From Mycobacterium heidelbergense (GTDB lineage: Bacteria; Actinomycetota; Actinomycetes; Mycobacteriales; Mycobacteriaceae): 64,000 nucleotides of DNA. The notes beneath the pieces are model-generated. The model did no database searches. It was not told where the DNA came from and saw only the letters and a program-made list of their open reading frames with translations. Each line of letters starts with the position of its first letter. The stretch's first letter is position 1. Position numbers and translations under genes: made by a program. Positions 35,592 to 44,097 of the stretch are shown one piece after another. The stretch lies in contig NZ_AP022615.1 of assembly GCF_010730745.1 (NCBI RefSeq), forward strand, positions 4,154,001 to 4,218,000, given 5' to 3'.

Positions 35592-36346
35592 GTCCGCAGG
35601 CCGAGAATCGACCGCTCTGGCAGGTGGATGCCCCGGCCGGCGGATGGCCGTCGCCGTGGCCGCAGCTCGTCGAGATCGCCCACGCCGTCCCCTGCACGCA
35701 GTGGACGCTGGTGGGTGGATTGATGGTGCAGCTGCATGCGGTGCGGGCGGGGTTGCCGCTGACCCGCGCCACGCGTGATGTGGACATGATCCTGCACATC
35801 GAGACCGGAGCGGCGACATTTGGTGGTGTCCGGCGTGACTTGGAACGCCTCGGATATCGCCTGCGTGAACCCGTCGGCAGCGGGCCGGTACACCGTTTCG
35901 TCCGTGGTGCTGGCGACGGCGAGACGGTCGATGTCATGGTGGCCGATCGCCTTCCGCTCAAGCTTCATCCGAAGGTGTTGCAGCGGAAGGTGTTTGCCGT
36001 CCCGGGTGGGACTTCGGCGCTGCGCAAGACGGTCAACTGTGAGGTGACTGCCGGCGCGGGCGCCGTCACGCTCAGCATTCCTGACGTGCTGGGCGCGTTG
36101 GTGCTCAAAGGCGCTGCCTACCTGGATGACTCGCGTGATCGCGGTCGCCATCTCGATGACGCGGCAGTGCTGGCCTGCGCAGTGACCGATCCGGTTGGTG
36201 ATCGCGCTCGGATGATTGGCAGCGACCGCAAACGTATCGCCGCGCTGTGGACGATGCTCAGTGATCTTGGCCATCGATCGTGGATAGCTACGGGGACAAA
36301 CTCACGACGAGGGCACGCAGCACTGCGAGTCCTGAGCGGCGGCTGA
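35588..36346 (+). CDS. Nucleotidyltransferase toxin-like protein (AbiEii/MenT-type)
   Basis: 252 residues. The nucleotidyltransferase core is visible as TLVGGLMVQLHAVRAG (residues 40-55) and TRATRDVDMIL with Asp64 and Asp66, then a third acidic position in ETVDVMVADRLPLK. A later LVLKGAAYLDDSRDRGRHLDD resembles the KxxA-Asp helix of AbiEii/MenT toxins. MenT enzymes of M. tuberculosis modify tRNA 3' ends, a role that can only be guessed at here. Coupled by 4-nt overlap to the helix-turn-helix gene. Acts in the cytoplasm. Confidence 0.65.
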   Translation: MSPQAENRPLWQVDAPAGGWPSPWPQLVEIAHAVPCTQWTLVGGLMVQLHAVRAGLPLTRATRDVDMILHIETGAATFGGVRRDLERLGYRLREPVGSGPVHRFVRGAGDGETVDVMVADRLPLKLHPKVLQRKVFAVPGGTSALRKTVNCEVTAGAGAVTLSIPDVLGALVLKGAAYLDDSRDRGRHLDDAAVLACAVTDPVGDRARMIGSDRKRIAALWTMLSDLGHRSWIATGTNSRRGHAALRVLSGG

Positions 36347-36378
36347 CAATCCTGGGTGTTATCAGTGCTTCGAGTGTC

Positions 36379-39156
36379 CTAGCTGTCGGGAGGAGCTCCT
36401 CCCGACAAATCGCTGAGTTGGTTGTATCGCGCAAGTACGCGCTCCAGCGCGGATTGGAGACGATCGCGATGTGCGGGCAGCGTAGGGATCACCCGGTGGA
36501 GTTCTCGGCCAACTTTCTTCAAGGCTTCGTGCATGGATAGAAGTACGTAGTTGGCGTGCACGCTGGTGGAGACGAGAGCGTCAGTCGCGGCTAGCGCATT
36601 GTCGATATCGTCAGTATGGAGTTGGCACACGATCATCAACGCGTCGAGGAGCACGCCGTTTTCGATTGACTCATTGGCTTCCCGCCATAGGAGTACGTGA
36701 CGAAGGAGTTCCTCAAACTGCCCCGCCTCGTAGAGACGATTCGCGAGATTGTTCTGTATCGCACCGCCAGGATTCGCAGAGGGGTCACTGTCCGCGATGC
36801 CGGCGAGTTCGGTCCGCGCTCCGGCTAATAGCGGCGAATTGCGGTGCAGATCGGTGCGATTGAGGTAGCTGAGGGTCTCGGCGGCGATTACGTAGCCGAA
36901 CCTGCGTTTCGACTCGTCCGCGCTGGCTGTAGCTTCGCGAACCGCGACCAGGAGTGGGTTCACGAGTGTGGAGACCATCTCCGGGGCTGCCTCGCCGATG
37001 GATAGATCGCCGATCATGTTGCTGAGAATCTTGGCTCGGATGAGTCGCGCATGTTGCTCATGCAGCCACGGCGCCAGGTCCTGTGTTGCGGCATGACCGA
37101 GTTCAAGTGCCTGCTGCAGCCTGCCACGACTCGCTGCGCACGTGCTGAGCTCGGCGCGCAGAAGTGCTTTTGCGTAGGTGAATACACGGAGACTCTGCCT
37201 CGACATCGATGATAACGGCTCGTTCTCCGCGATGAGCGCCAGAAGATCATCGGCGTGGACGCGAAGCTGTTCGACTGCGAAGAATTCGCCTTGGTCGCGC
37301 AACTTTCCCAGCCACCCGACAAGGAAGTACATGAATACGGTGCACTGGGACTCTAGATAGCCGTGGGGTACAGCGGCCAAGTATGACCGGCGGAGAATGT
37401 CGTGTACGAGGGGATGGACCGCAACCGTCTCACTGACGGGTGTGCGGTTACCTTCCCCGTCGTTCACAACTCGCTGAGCGATGGACTGCGTGCGCAACGC
37501 AGACAGAACTCCCCGACGAACAGCTTGATCTACCTCGGTTGGTACCGGGAGGTTCGCAAGATCGACGTAGACTGATTCGTCTGTCGCCTGCAGAACGAAG
37601 TTGAGTGGCAACAGTTCTGGTGCAAGCAGACAGCCGATCTCCACGACGGCCCGCGCCGACCTGCCGTACACCTGCCCGGTTCGCGTGCCTTTTGCCAAGC
37701 TGCGGGCGGCATGCTGGATAGCTGCAAACGCCGTCGACGGGAAGCCGGGCGGTATCGATGCATCGTCGGCGAGCGCTTCCAAATCGCTGAAGTACTGCAA
37801 AGCCAACTCGTCGAGTTGACCCTCAGTGTTCTTGAAGTAGATCGCAGACATGCTCACAGCCAAGGGCACCAGACCCAAACGGACAACAATCTCGCGGATC
37901 GAATCGCGGGCACGGTCGAGATCTGCGGGCCCGATATCCGCATACGCTGCAAAGCAATCGATGGCTTCATCTTCGGTGAACTCAGCCACTTCGATAACCG
38001 GAGCAGTTGGCCACCAGTTGAGACTGTTATTGGATGCGACGATAATCGAGCCGTAACCTCGCGACGGGATGTATTCCTCGATATCTGTGCGGTTTTGGAG
38101 TCCATCGAAGATGAGCAACCAAGGGCCCGGGTGGCGGCCGAGGATGCCGGCGAACACCGGCCCGATTGTCGTGCCACCTGGGACGGTCTCGTTCAACTGC
38201 TCAATCAGATTGCGGATCTGCGGTTCGATGAAGTCAACGTCGCGACAGTCGACCCAACATATGAACGCGTACGAGATGGCTTCAATATGGCAATAGTCCG
38301 ATGCAAGAACGGTTTTCCCGTTTCCTGTCCGGCCCGCTAACACCACGCGAGAAGGAGTCGACACTTCCTTCGTAAGGTCGAGATGGCTTTGAATCTCATT
38401 GAGGTAGCCCAGCCTGGGAACGGTCGACAGATAGTTGGGGATGTTGGTAATCGGTAAGCCCCAATCAAATCCGCCGGCGACTTGCGCGATCGCTGCGTCC
38501 GGCATGACGAGCTTGTCGAGGAGATCGAGGGCGGAAATTCTGCTTGGTTCTGTCCCCGCCGCAGCGCTGAAGATGAAGTCGACAAGGATCGAGACCAGCA
38601 GCTGGCAGGTGACGGTGCCTGGCGAGCGTCCACGCTCCACGCGGAAACCTTTGATCAACTCCGTGATTGAGTCGAACAACTCAGCCGTGCTTCGCGAGTC
38701 GAAGATGATGCGCGGTTCCGCAGCTCCAACAGGTGCCTGCGGGCCCGACGGCCAGGTGTACTCCGTCCGGCTCGCATAGGTCGTTTGCTCTATCGCCGCG
38801 TCGGCCAGGACGGGCGAGAGGGGCTTGTTCGTGAGCAGAATTCTCTCTTCAGCGGGGTGGATCACAAGTCGGTCGAAGACTTCTCCCGCAGCAGCCGGTT
38901 GCAGTGGGTGATCATCGGGCTCAGAGGACGACTTCACCTGCACGTTGTGCGATGGCTCGTCGTCGATCTCGACCGCGAAGTCGACTACATCGTCGTCTTT
39001 GCCATCGTCCTTCCTATGCAGCGGCTCGATCACCAGCGTCGTGTGCGGTATCAGAGCGAGGTTATTTCGAAGGAAGCCCAAGACGTATTCGGCCGTTACG
39101 AGGTACTGGTACCTGAGACCGAAGGCTGCGATACCACCGCCGCCCAACGCGACCAT
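36379..39156 (-). CDS. STAND NTPase with N-terminal Cap4-like nuclease domain (candidate anti-phage protein)
   Basis: 925 residues from ATG 39156, preceded by GGGGAG; a GTG at 39204 is the longer alternative. Residues 1-130 resemble a Cap4-type (DUF4297) dsDNA nuclease: FGLRYQYL, DDVVDF at 55-60 and QVKSS at 73-77 give the D...QxK core of the PD-(D/E)xK fold. The NTPase follows, with Walker A GRTGNGKT near residue 280 and a Walker B-like WLLIFDGL near 348, then NB-ARC-like helices. The C-terminal 350 residues are Leu/Ala-rich helical repeats, probably TPR-type sensors. This nuclease-NTPase-repeat order is that of Avs-like defence proteins. GC is clearly lower than in the core genes. Confidence 0.7.
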   Translation of the reverse strand: MVALGGGGIAAFGLRYQYLVTAEYVLGFLRNNLALIPHTTLVIEPLHRKDDGKDDDVVDFAVEIDDEPSHNVQVKSSSEPDDHPLQPAAAGEVFDRLVIHPAEERILLTNKPLSPVLADAAIEQTTYASRTEYTWPSGPQAPVGAAEPRIIFDSRSTAELFDSITELIKGFRVERGRSPGTVTCQLLVSILVDFIFSAAAGTEPSRISALDLLDKLVMPDAAIAQVAGGFDWGLPITNIPNYLSTVPRLGYLNEIQSHLDLTKEVSTPSRVVLAGRTGNGKTVLASDYCHIEAISYAFICWVDCRDVDFIEPQIRNLIEQLNETVPGGTTIGPVFAGILGRHPGPWLLIFDGLQNRTDIEEYIPSRGYGSIIVASNNSLNWWPTAPVIEVAEFTEDEAIDCFAAYADIGPADLDRARDSIREIVVRLGLVPLAVSMSAIYFKNTEGQLDELALQYFSDLEALADDASIPPGFPSTAFAAIQHAARSLAKGTRTGQVYGRSARAVVEIGCLLAPELLPLNFVLQATDESVYVDLANLPVPTEVDQAVRRGVLSALRTQSIAQRVVNDGEGNRTPVSETVAVHPLVHDILRRSYLAAVPHGYLESQCTVFMYFLVGWLGKLRDQGEFFAVEQLRVHADDLLALIAENEPLSSMSRQSLRVFTYAKALLRAELSTCAASRGRLQQALELGHAATQDLAPWLHEQHARLIRAKILSNMIGDLSIGEAAPEMVSTLVNPLLVAVREATASADESKRRFGYVIAAETLSYLNRTDLHRNSPLLAGARTELAGIADSDPSANPGGAIQNNLANRLYEAGQFEELLRHVLLWREANESIENGVLLDALMIVCQLHTDDIDNALAATDALVSTSVHANYVLLSMHEALKKVGRELHRVIPTLPAHRDRLQSALERVLARYNQLSDLSGGAPPDS

Positions 39157-39499
39157 TCTGCTCCCCGTCGTTGTCAGGTACTTGGTCGCCAGACTATCCA
39201 CCACAGTCCGGCTGAACCTTTACGTCCGCCAGTGTCACCAGGACGCGGCGCATTGAATCGCGGTGAGTCCGGAGACATGTCGAAGCAATTCACGGTCCTC
39301 TTGAATCCGTTACTAATCGGCAGGTCTGATCGCCTGCGACCTCGGTGGTCGCAGTGGTGAGTTCTTCGCGGCGGTGCTTTCGCCGCCGGCGTTAGTTGTG
39401 GGGGTCCGTGTCGGTGTCGAGTGGACGTAAGCAACCACGAAAAATCCGCTCCGATGCAGTTCGGAGCTGATTTACGGACACTGCCAGCTAACAAGATTG
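39157..39499. other. Upstream region of the STAND gene to the internal att copy
   Basis: About 340 bp without a supported gene. It holds two GC hairpins (GCGACC/GGTCGC near 39345 and GGCGG/CCGCC near 39370-39390). The promoter of the STAND gene should lie at 39160-39300 on the minus strand. The last 80 nt before the att copy do not resemble the 3' end of the present integrase gene. Confidence 0.4.
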
Positions 39500-39562
39500 T
39501 GTCCGAGGGGGACTTGGCCATCTGCGACACGGGTCGAGACCTTTCAACTGAGTCTGACCTGA
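39500..39562 (+). other. Internal att copy with displaced integrase tail
   Basis: TGTCCGAGGGGGACTTGG at 39500-39517 repeats the tRNA-Leu 3' end, with five G where the tRNA has six. The next 45 nt are homologous to the flank of the left copy and, read in the integrase frame, give WPSATRVETFQLSLT and stop at 39560-39562. The differences from the left copy fall largely at third codon positions (CGA/CGG, GTT/GTC, TTC/TTT, CTC/CTG). It is the boundary between segments A and B. Confidence 0.72.
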
Positions 39563-40150
39563 CCAGTCGAGTTTGCGACGTGAGTCATCGGGCGTGCAGT
39601 GGATGCAAGCGTAGCGATCTCTCGTGCTGTTGCAGAGGGGGCGCACCGCTGCCACAACCGTGAGCATGGGCGTAGCTTCCCGAATCAGGGCGCCGACGCC
39701 GGTCCTTGATCAGACAAACGGACTTCAGATCGTCCTCGGGAAGGTCCGCCCGTTCCGCCTCGCCGAGGCTCATCTACAGACCTCTAATCATTGCTCAGCA
39801 TCAGTAATCACTGCTCAGCATCAGGCGGTCTGACGGGTCACGTCGGGTCGGTTCGGGGTCGAAAAGATCAGGAGGTGGGGCCACATCCGTTTACGGACAT
39901 AGACATGTCGGCTCGGTGAGCTACGAAGAATCATGCATTTGACATGAATTATCTCTGTTGCTAGGAACAGATTATCGCGACCAGCCAGATCACACTCGGA
40001 GCGCAAAGCCAGTGTCGAAAAGTGCAAACTATGTCGGGAGCTCGACAAAGATGGTGACGATTCCGATGTGCTACGTGACCCCGGAGGCTTCGCCGCGCCC
40101 ACACGCCAGCCCAGACAGAGGCTTCTGCGGTGCGGGCAGGAGGTTGTGAA
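39563..40150. other. Left end region of segment B without a supported gene
   Basis: About 590 bp in which no frame looks coding. It holds a 20-bp tandem direct repeat at 39785-39824 (separate entry). An AGGAGG at 40137-40142 serves the PAS-ANTAR remnant. The stretch 39880-40040 is AT-richer than its surroundings. Confidence 0.4.
39785..39824. repeat. 20-bp tandem direct repeat near the left end of segment B
   Basis: Two adjacent 20-bp units (TAATCATTGCTCAGCATCAG and the same with one T-to-C change) occupy 39785-39804 and 39805-39824. The unit contains the near-palindrome TGCTCAGCA. Its place 220 bp inside the element end could suit a binding site for a recombination or replication protein, but no function is shown. 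Confidence 0.6.
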
Positions 40151-40785
40151 GTGGTTGACGACTTCGATGACGCCGCTGTGGTGGCTGGCACGGCGCAGCG
40201 GGTCGGTCGGTTCCGGTTTTTCCTTGATGGCCAGCGCTGGGAGTGGTCAAAGGCGGTTGCCCGGATGCATGGCTATGAGCCGAGAACGGTGACACCGACC
40301 ACCGAGCTGCTCCTGCTGCACAAACATCCCGACGATCGCCAGCAAGTCACGGCTGTTTTGGATCGGGTGCTGCAGGGGGAGCCCTTTAACAGTCGGCACC
40401 GCATCATTGACACGGCCGGGCATACCCGCTTTGTGGTCGTGGTGGGTGACAGCATGGTCGACGAGTCGGGTTCGGTCATCGGCACTTCGGGGTTTTACCT
40501 GGATGTCACCACGGGCGATTCGGGAGGACATCACCACGACGATCTCGGAGACGGCGGTTGCGCGGGGGCAGATTAATCAGGCCCACACAGGTGTTCATCG
40601 TCGCCTACGGCGCTCGGGCCGCGCGCCTTCGATATCTTGGTGGCTGTTCCCAGGCGACCAACATCAAATTTCGACAATGGCGTGACCCTGCCCGATCGAC
40701 TGGCCCGAGTCGATCACGCACTGTTCAGCATCGACTTGCACCACCTGCGGCCCGTCCGACGCCTGCAGGGCCGTTCGACGTAGCC
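40151..40785 (+). pseudogene. Decayed PAS-ANTAR sensor/RNA-binding regulator
   Basis: The first 140 codons from GTG 40151 (ribosome binding site AGGAGG) encode a clean PAS domain (VGRFRFFLDGQRWEWSKAVA to GTSGFYLDVTT). The ANTAR domain then continues in other frames. REDITTTISETAVARGQINQA is in the next frame, VFIVAYGARAAR in a third, RAFDILV in another and SQATNIKFRQ back again, ending near LPDRLARVDHAL. At least four frameshifts therefore break the gene. Intact mycobacterial homologues fuse PAS to ANTAR, an RNA-binding antiterminator. This copy should give at most a truncated PAS protein. Confidence 0.75.
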
Positions 40786-40923
40786 AGGTTCTCGGGAGAC
40801 GACCGCCTACCGGCCCAGGCCGTGCTTTCAGCGCAAACCTGCCCTTACAGCTTGTGGAAGTTTTCCGCTTGTGTTATCAGAAATATATGTCTGCAGCCAT
40901 CGATCGTTATCCCTGATCGGGAG

Positions 40924-41460
40924 GTGGAGTCCCAACACCGCAGTAACGGTGAACTGGCGTCGGCAGCGACGGCCTGGGCCGAAGATCTGCCCGCGGCGGC
41001 TCGCGCGGCAACAGAGGCTTTTGTTTATTTGATGCGCCAATACCGGGTGCGCCCCTATGACATCGCCACGACTTGTAGTTCACGATTCGCGGATCGCGAC
41101 GCGCCGCCCGCAGGGCGCTCTCACTTTGAGATCGTGTGCCATTTCGACGTGGCGGCACCATTTTGGCCCTTGACCGCCGACGCCGATCAGGTCTGCGGTT
41201 ACGCCATTAGCTCCGATGGGCACTGCATCCGGTATGAGCGAACGTCCTTCTCAATAAGCCCGTATGCCTTCGGGTTTATTGAGCAGCGGGCTGAATTCGC
41301 CCCCGGCTGCCGAGAAGTGATCCGCCGCGCGACAGCAAGCAACCCTGCCTTCGTGTGCAAGGTGCTGCCTGCCCGCTCCGCTGTTCATGTTATCGCGAAG
41401 TATCTGATTGATGCAGCAGTGACACTAATCGAACGCCGCGGGCCCTTGGCGGTCGAGTAA
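40924..41460 (+). CDS. Hypothetical protein
   Basis: 178 residues if GTG 40924 is the start; the frame is open well upstream but no ATG occurs before residue 40. The middle part (AATEAFVYLMRQYRVRPYDIA, SHFEIVCHFDVAAPFWPLTAD, YAISSDGHCIRYERTSFSISP) reads like a folded alpha/beta protein with normal composition. I recognise no family. It is directly followed by the decayed MFS gene and preceded by the broken PAS-ANTAR gene, so it may itself lack its original 5' end. Confidence 0.4.
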   Translation: MESQHRSNGELASAATAWAEDLPAAARAATEAFVYLMRQYRVRPYDIATTCSSRFADRDAPPAGRSHFEIVCHFDVAAPFWPLTADADQVCGYAISSDGHCIRYERTSFSISPYAFGFIEQRAEFAPGCREVIRRATASNPAFVCKVLPARSAVHVIAKYLIDAAVTLIERRGPLAVE

Positions 41461-41836
41461 ATTATCGGGTGGGGTGCAGTGGGGCCAATGACCAGGCCGA
41501 TTGGGTCGAGATGTGATCGGACAGCCTTACTTGCCGTCAACTTCTTTATGGCCGACATGTCGGCCGGCATGGGCCCGTTTTTGGTGTGGTGTTGCAGAGT
41601 CGTGGTTGGGGCACCGCCGCTACCGGTATGGTGGTCACCCTGGGTGCCATTGTTGGCATGGTCGCGGTCGCACCGGCGGGAGCGCTGGTTGATGCGACCA
41701 CGCGCAAGCGGGCCTGTGTCGTCGCCGTCGGCGCGTGCACGGTGACGGCCTCTGCGCTGATCCTCTCGGCGCGACAGTTTTGGGTCATCGGTGCTGCGCA
41801 GGCCGCCATGTGTATTGCTGGGGTGACGATGGTGGC

Positions 41837-43316
41837 GTCCGGAATCCGGTGTAAATGAGGCCGATGAAGGTTCTGGCTTCGGTGGTTGATGTGACGCCGT
41901 GGCGCTGGCGGTTTCGGTGGTGTTGTTTGGGCAGTCCTGGTTGTGCTGGGGTCGCAGTTGGCGGGGTGGTTGCAGCAGGCTGCGGCGTAGGTCTTGCAGT
42001 TGACGCAGCCCCGCGGGGGTCATGGCGAGGCCGCGCCAGCCGCGGGAGGCGCGGTCGAGGACAGCCCAGGCGATGCTGATGCAGCTGGTTTCTCCGGGGA
42101 AGCGGCCGATTACCTTTGCGCGGCGCCGTGTTTCACCGAAGGTGCGTTCGATGAAGTTCGAGTGGCGGATGCGGTGATGGTGTTCGGCCGGGAACCTCAG
42201 ATAGGCGGTCAGGCCTTCGCGATCGGTCAGCACGATCTTCATCGCCGCCGGATACGTGGTGCCGTAACGCTCGGCGAACGCGGTCAGCCGGGCGTCGACG
42301 AGCTCGACCAGGCGCGGACCGGGCCCGGTGTTGACCTCGGCGGTGTCAAAGCAGGCCCAGTAGCCGTCGCGGATCTCGGCCTGCATCCCGGCGGGGATCT
42401 TGACCAGAATATTGCGTAGCCGGTGGATGAGGCAGCGTTGCCGCAGCGCGGCCGGCAAGACCTGCTCGATCGCGGCAATCAGGCCGGCCGCGCCGTCGGA
42501 GATGACCAGCAGCGGGCACCCCAAGCCCCTGTCGCGCAGGTCGGTCAAGAAATCGGCCCAGGCGTCGGTCGACTCGCCGGCACCAGGGGCCAGGCCGACG
42601 AAGACGGGTTTGCCGTCGGTGGTGATGCCCCAGCCGGCCAAGACCGGCTCGGCCGGCGAGCCAGGATGTATCCGGAAGAACGACGCATCCAAGAACAGGT
42701 AGTCCAGCACCACCTCGTCGAGCCTCCGCGCCGCCCAGCTGTCGTACTCGGTCTTGATCGCCTGGCATACCTCGACACCGTTGATTTCGAGATCGCGGCC
42801 TGATCACCGAGCGCGTCGGCCAGGGTGGCCTCCACATCGCGCACCGACAACCCCCGCACGAATGAGGCGATCACCAGCGACTCCAGTGCGTTGGTCTTGG
42901 TGACGTGCTTGCCGAACAATCGCGAAGCGAACGCGGTGGTCGTGTCACGCAGCTTAGGCCGCTCCAAAGTGACCGGGCCGGCGGTGGTCTTGACCGTCAC
43001 CGGCTGATAGCCGTTGCGTGACCCGGGCTGGGCATCCGGTGCCGCGGCGGCGCGCTGGCAGCGCTCCCGGCCCAGGAACTCGGTCACCTCGGCCTCCAGC
43101 GCGGCCTGCATCAGCAACTGCGCGCCGAGGCGGGCCACCTCCTCCAAGATGTCGGGCAGCTCACGATCGGAGGCGAACAGCTCGTCGATCTTGGCGCGAA
43201 CACGATCGGTCGGTGATACTCGTGCAGGCACGGGCGTAGGTCCTTTCACTTCGATGACTTGGCGGTCTCGAAGCAGAACCTACGCCCGGCCCCCTTTTAC
43301 ACCGGCTTTCGGACGC
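41837..43316. mobile_element. IS256-family insertion sequence
   Basis: About 1.48 kb. The ends carry imperfect inverted repeats of about 23 bp: GCGTCCGGAATCCGGTGTAA at 41837-41856 and, on the other strand, GCGTCCGAAAGCCGGTGTAA ending at 43316. It contains one mutator-type transposase gene on the minus strand, frameshifted. I cannot identify a target duplication. It sits inside the MFS pseudogene. Confidence 0.8.
41850..43249 (-). pseudogene. IS256-family (mutator-type) transposase, frameshifted
   Basis: The N-terminal 155 codons from ATG 43249 (SPTDRVRAKIDELFASDREL, LQAALEAEVTEFLGRER-like block, NGYQPVTVKTTAGPVTLERPK, LVIASFVRGLSVRDVEATL) are in one frame. After AISKSTVSR the DDE part continues in another frame as CQAIKTEYDSWAARRLDEVV and VLDYLFLDASFFRIHPG, with ISDGAAGLIAAIEQVLP and SNFIERTFGETRRRAKVIGRFP. 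A single G lost at about 42770 explains the shift. The second frame runs past the IS end without a stop. Unless frameshifted translation occurs, it is inactive. Confidence 0.8.
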
Positions 43317-43490
43317 GACCTCGCCCCGACAGTGATTGGCATCACCCTTGGTGTGGTGGGCCAGGCCGGGTTCACCGGCCAGAACGGTCGCGACCAGGCC
43401 TGGAATCACGCTGGCAATATGGCCGGTGCTGCGCTGTCGGGGCTGCTGGGCTGGCAGTTCGGGTACCCCGCGGTGTTTTGGTTGGCGGCG

Positions 43491-43661
43491 GCCGGCCACA
43501 GGCAGGTCGGTCAATGGCCGCGTCACGGTGTCGCGATACCTGCCGTCGCGCCCACAGTCCGGACAACGCGGATTCCTCACCACGGGGGTGCAGAAGATCG
43601 TGGTCTGGGTGTCGTCGACGGCGGCGTCGGTGATCGTCACCCCCAACTCGATCGTGCGCAT
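43491..43661 (-). pseudogene. N-terminal fragment of an ISL3-family transposase
   Basis: From ATG 43661 the reading is MRTIELGVTITDAAVDDTQT, TIFCTPVVRNPRCPDCGRDG and RYRDTVTRPLTDLPVAG, the zinc-finger N-terminus of ISL3 transposases (CPxCG). It then stops matching and abuts the MFS fragment. Only about 57 codons remain. The junction records a deletion or recombination between an ISL3 element and the MFS gene. Confidence 0.75.
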
Positions 43662-44037
43662 GATCGTGTCGGCAACAACAGAGCGCGGGCAGGCATTGGC
43701 CTCGCGCAACGGGTCCCCTCGGTGGTGTTGGTGGAGCTTGGTGTAGGAACCCGCATCGTCACCCACCGAGGGCCCGCCTCAGCTCACCGACACGACACCC
43801 TTCCCCAGCGTTCCGCTAACCACCGGTGCACGCTCGATCACGAAGAGCCGGTTTGGCCGCGGCGCCAGCTCGTGAGTGGTGCTGGCTAACGCTGATTCGT
43901 CTCGCGATCGGTGGTGATCGCGCTCGGCTTTTAGGCACTCAGCAACGGGCCTCGTTGCGGCCGTCGTCGTGTGTGTGGCGGGCGGGGTGTCGGTGACGGT
44001 TGGGGTGTGTGGCGGGCGCGTGCACAGCGGGCCATAA
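43662..44037. other. Non-coding stretch upstream of the CIRCE element
   Basis: About 375 bp without a supported gene. It includes a G/T-rich run (43975-44030) leading to the CIRCE element. The promoter of the glycosyltransferase operon should be at the right end, but no -35/-10 pair is convincing. Confidence 0.4.
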
Positions 44038-44064
44038 TTAGCACTCAAGGAATCGAAGTGCTAA
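44038..44064 (+). promoter_or_regulatory. CIRCE element (HrcA operator)
   Basis: TTAGCACTC, nine spacer bases, then AAGTGCTAA: the consensus is TTAGCACTC-N9-GAGTGCTAA, so only one position deviates and the spacer is exact. CIRCE is bound by the heat-shock repressor HrcA, normally in front of groE and dnaK operons. Here it lies 33 nt before a glycosyltransferase start, which places the two-gene carbohydrate operon under predicted heat-shock control. Confidence 0.85.
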
Positions 44065-44097
44065 CGCTTGTGGATGTTGGGAAAGGAGGAAATCCGA

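Larger units (their letters stand above)
34739..39512. mobile_element. Segment A: integrase-less element (CIME-like) flanked by att copies
   Basis: A 4.8-kb segment lies between two att copies that both carry the tRNA-Leu 3' end and the same ATRVETFQL-coding flank. It holds only a toxin-antitoxin-like pair and a STAND NTPase with a nuclease domain. No integrase, translocase or replication gene is present. This layout matches a cis-mobilisable element, or the remnant of an earlier element, beside a complete one using the same att site. Confidence 0.6.
41479..43500 (+). pseudogene. MFS transporter pseudogene split by an IS256-type insertion
   Basis: The N-terminal part (AVNFFMADMSAGMGPFL, then after a one-base loss VVLQSRGWGTAATGMVVTLGA to QAAMCIAGVTMVA) and a later part (APTVIGITLGVVGQAGFTG to YPAVFWLAAA at 43327-43490) are homologous to the intact transporter at 48432-49688, about 70 percent identical by eye. 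The insertion at 41837-43316 splits it. After LAAA the sequence switches to an ISL3 transposase fragment, so roughly the C-terminal half is gone. It is an old second copy of the stress-cassette transporter. Confidence 0.8.

Noticed and set aside
39421..39663. 80-codon frame crossing the internal att copy
   Set aside because: It uses a different frame from the conserved ATRVETFQL reading and has no protein-like composition.
42423..42803. Plus-strand frames inside the IS256 element
   Set aside because: The minus strand encodes a clear mutator-type transposase; the plus-strand frames are its shadows.
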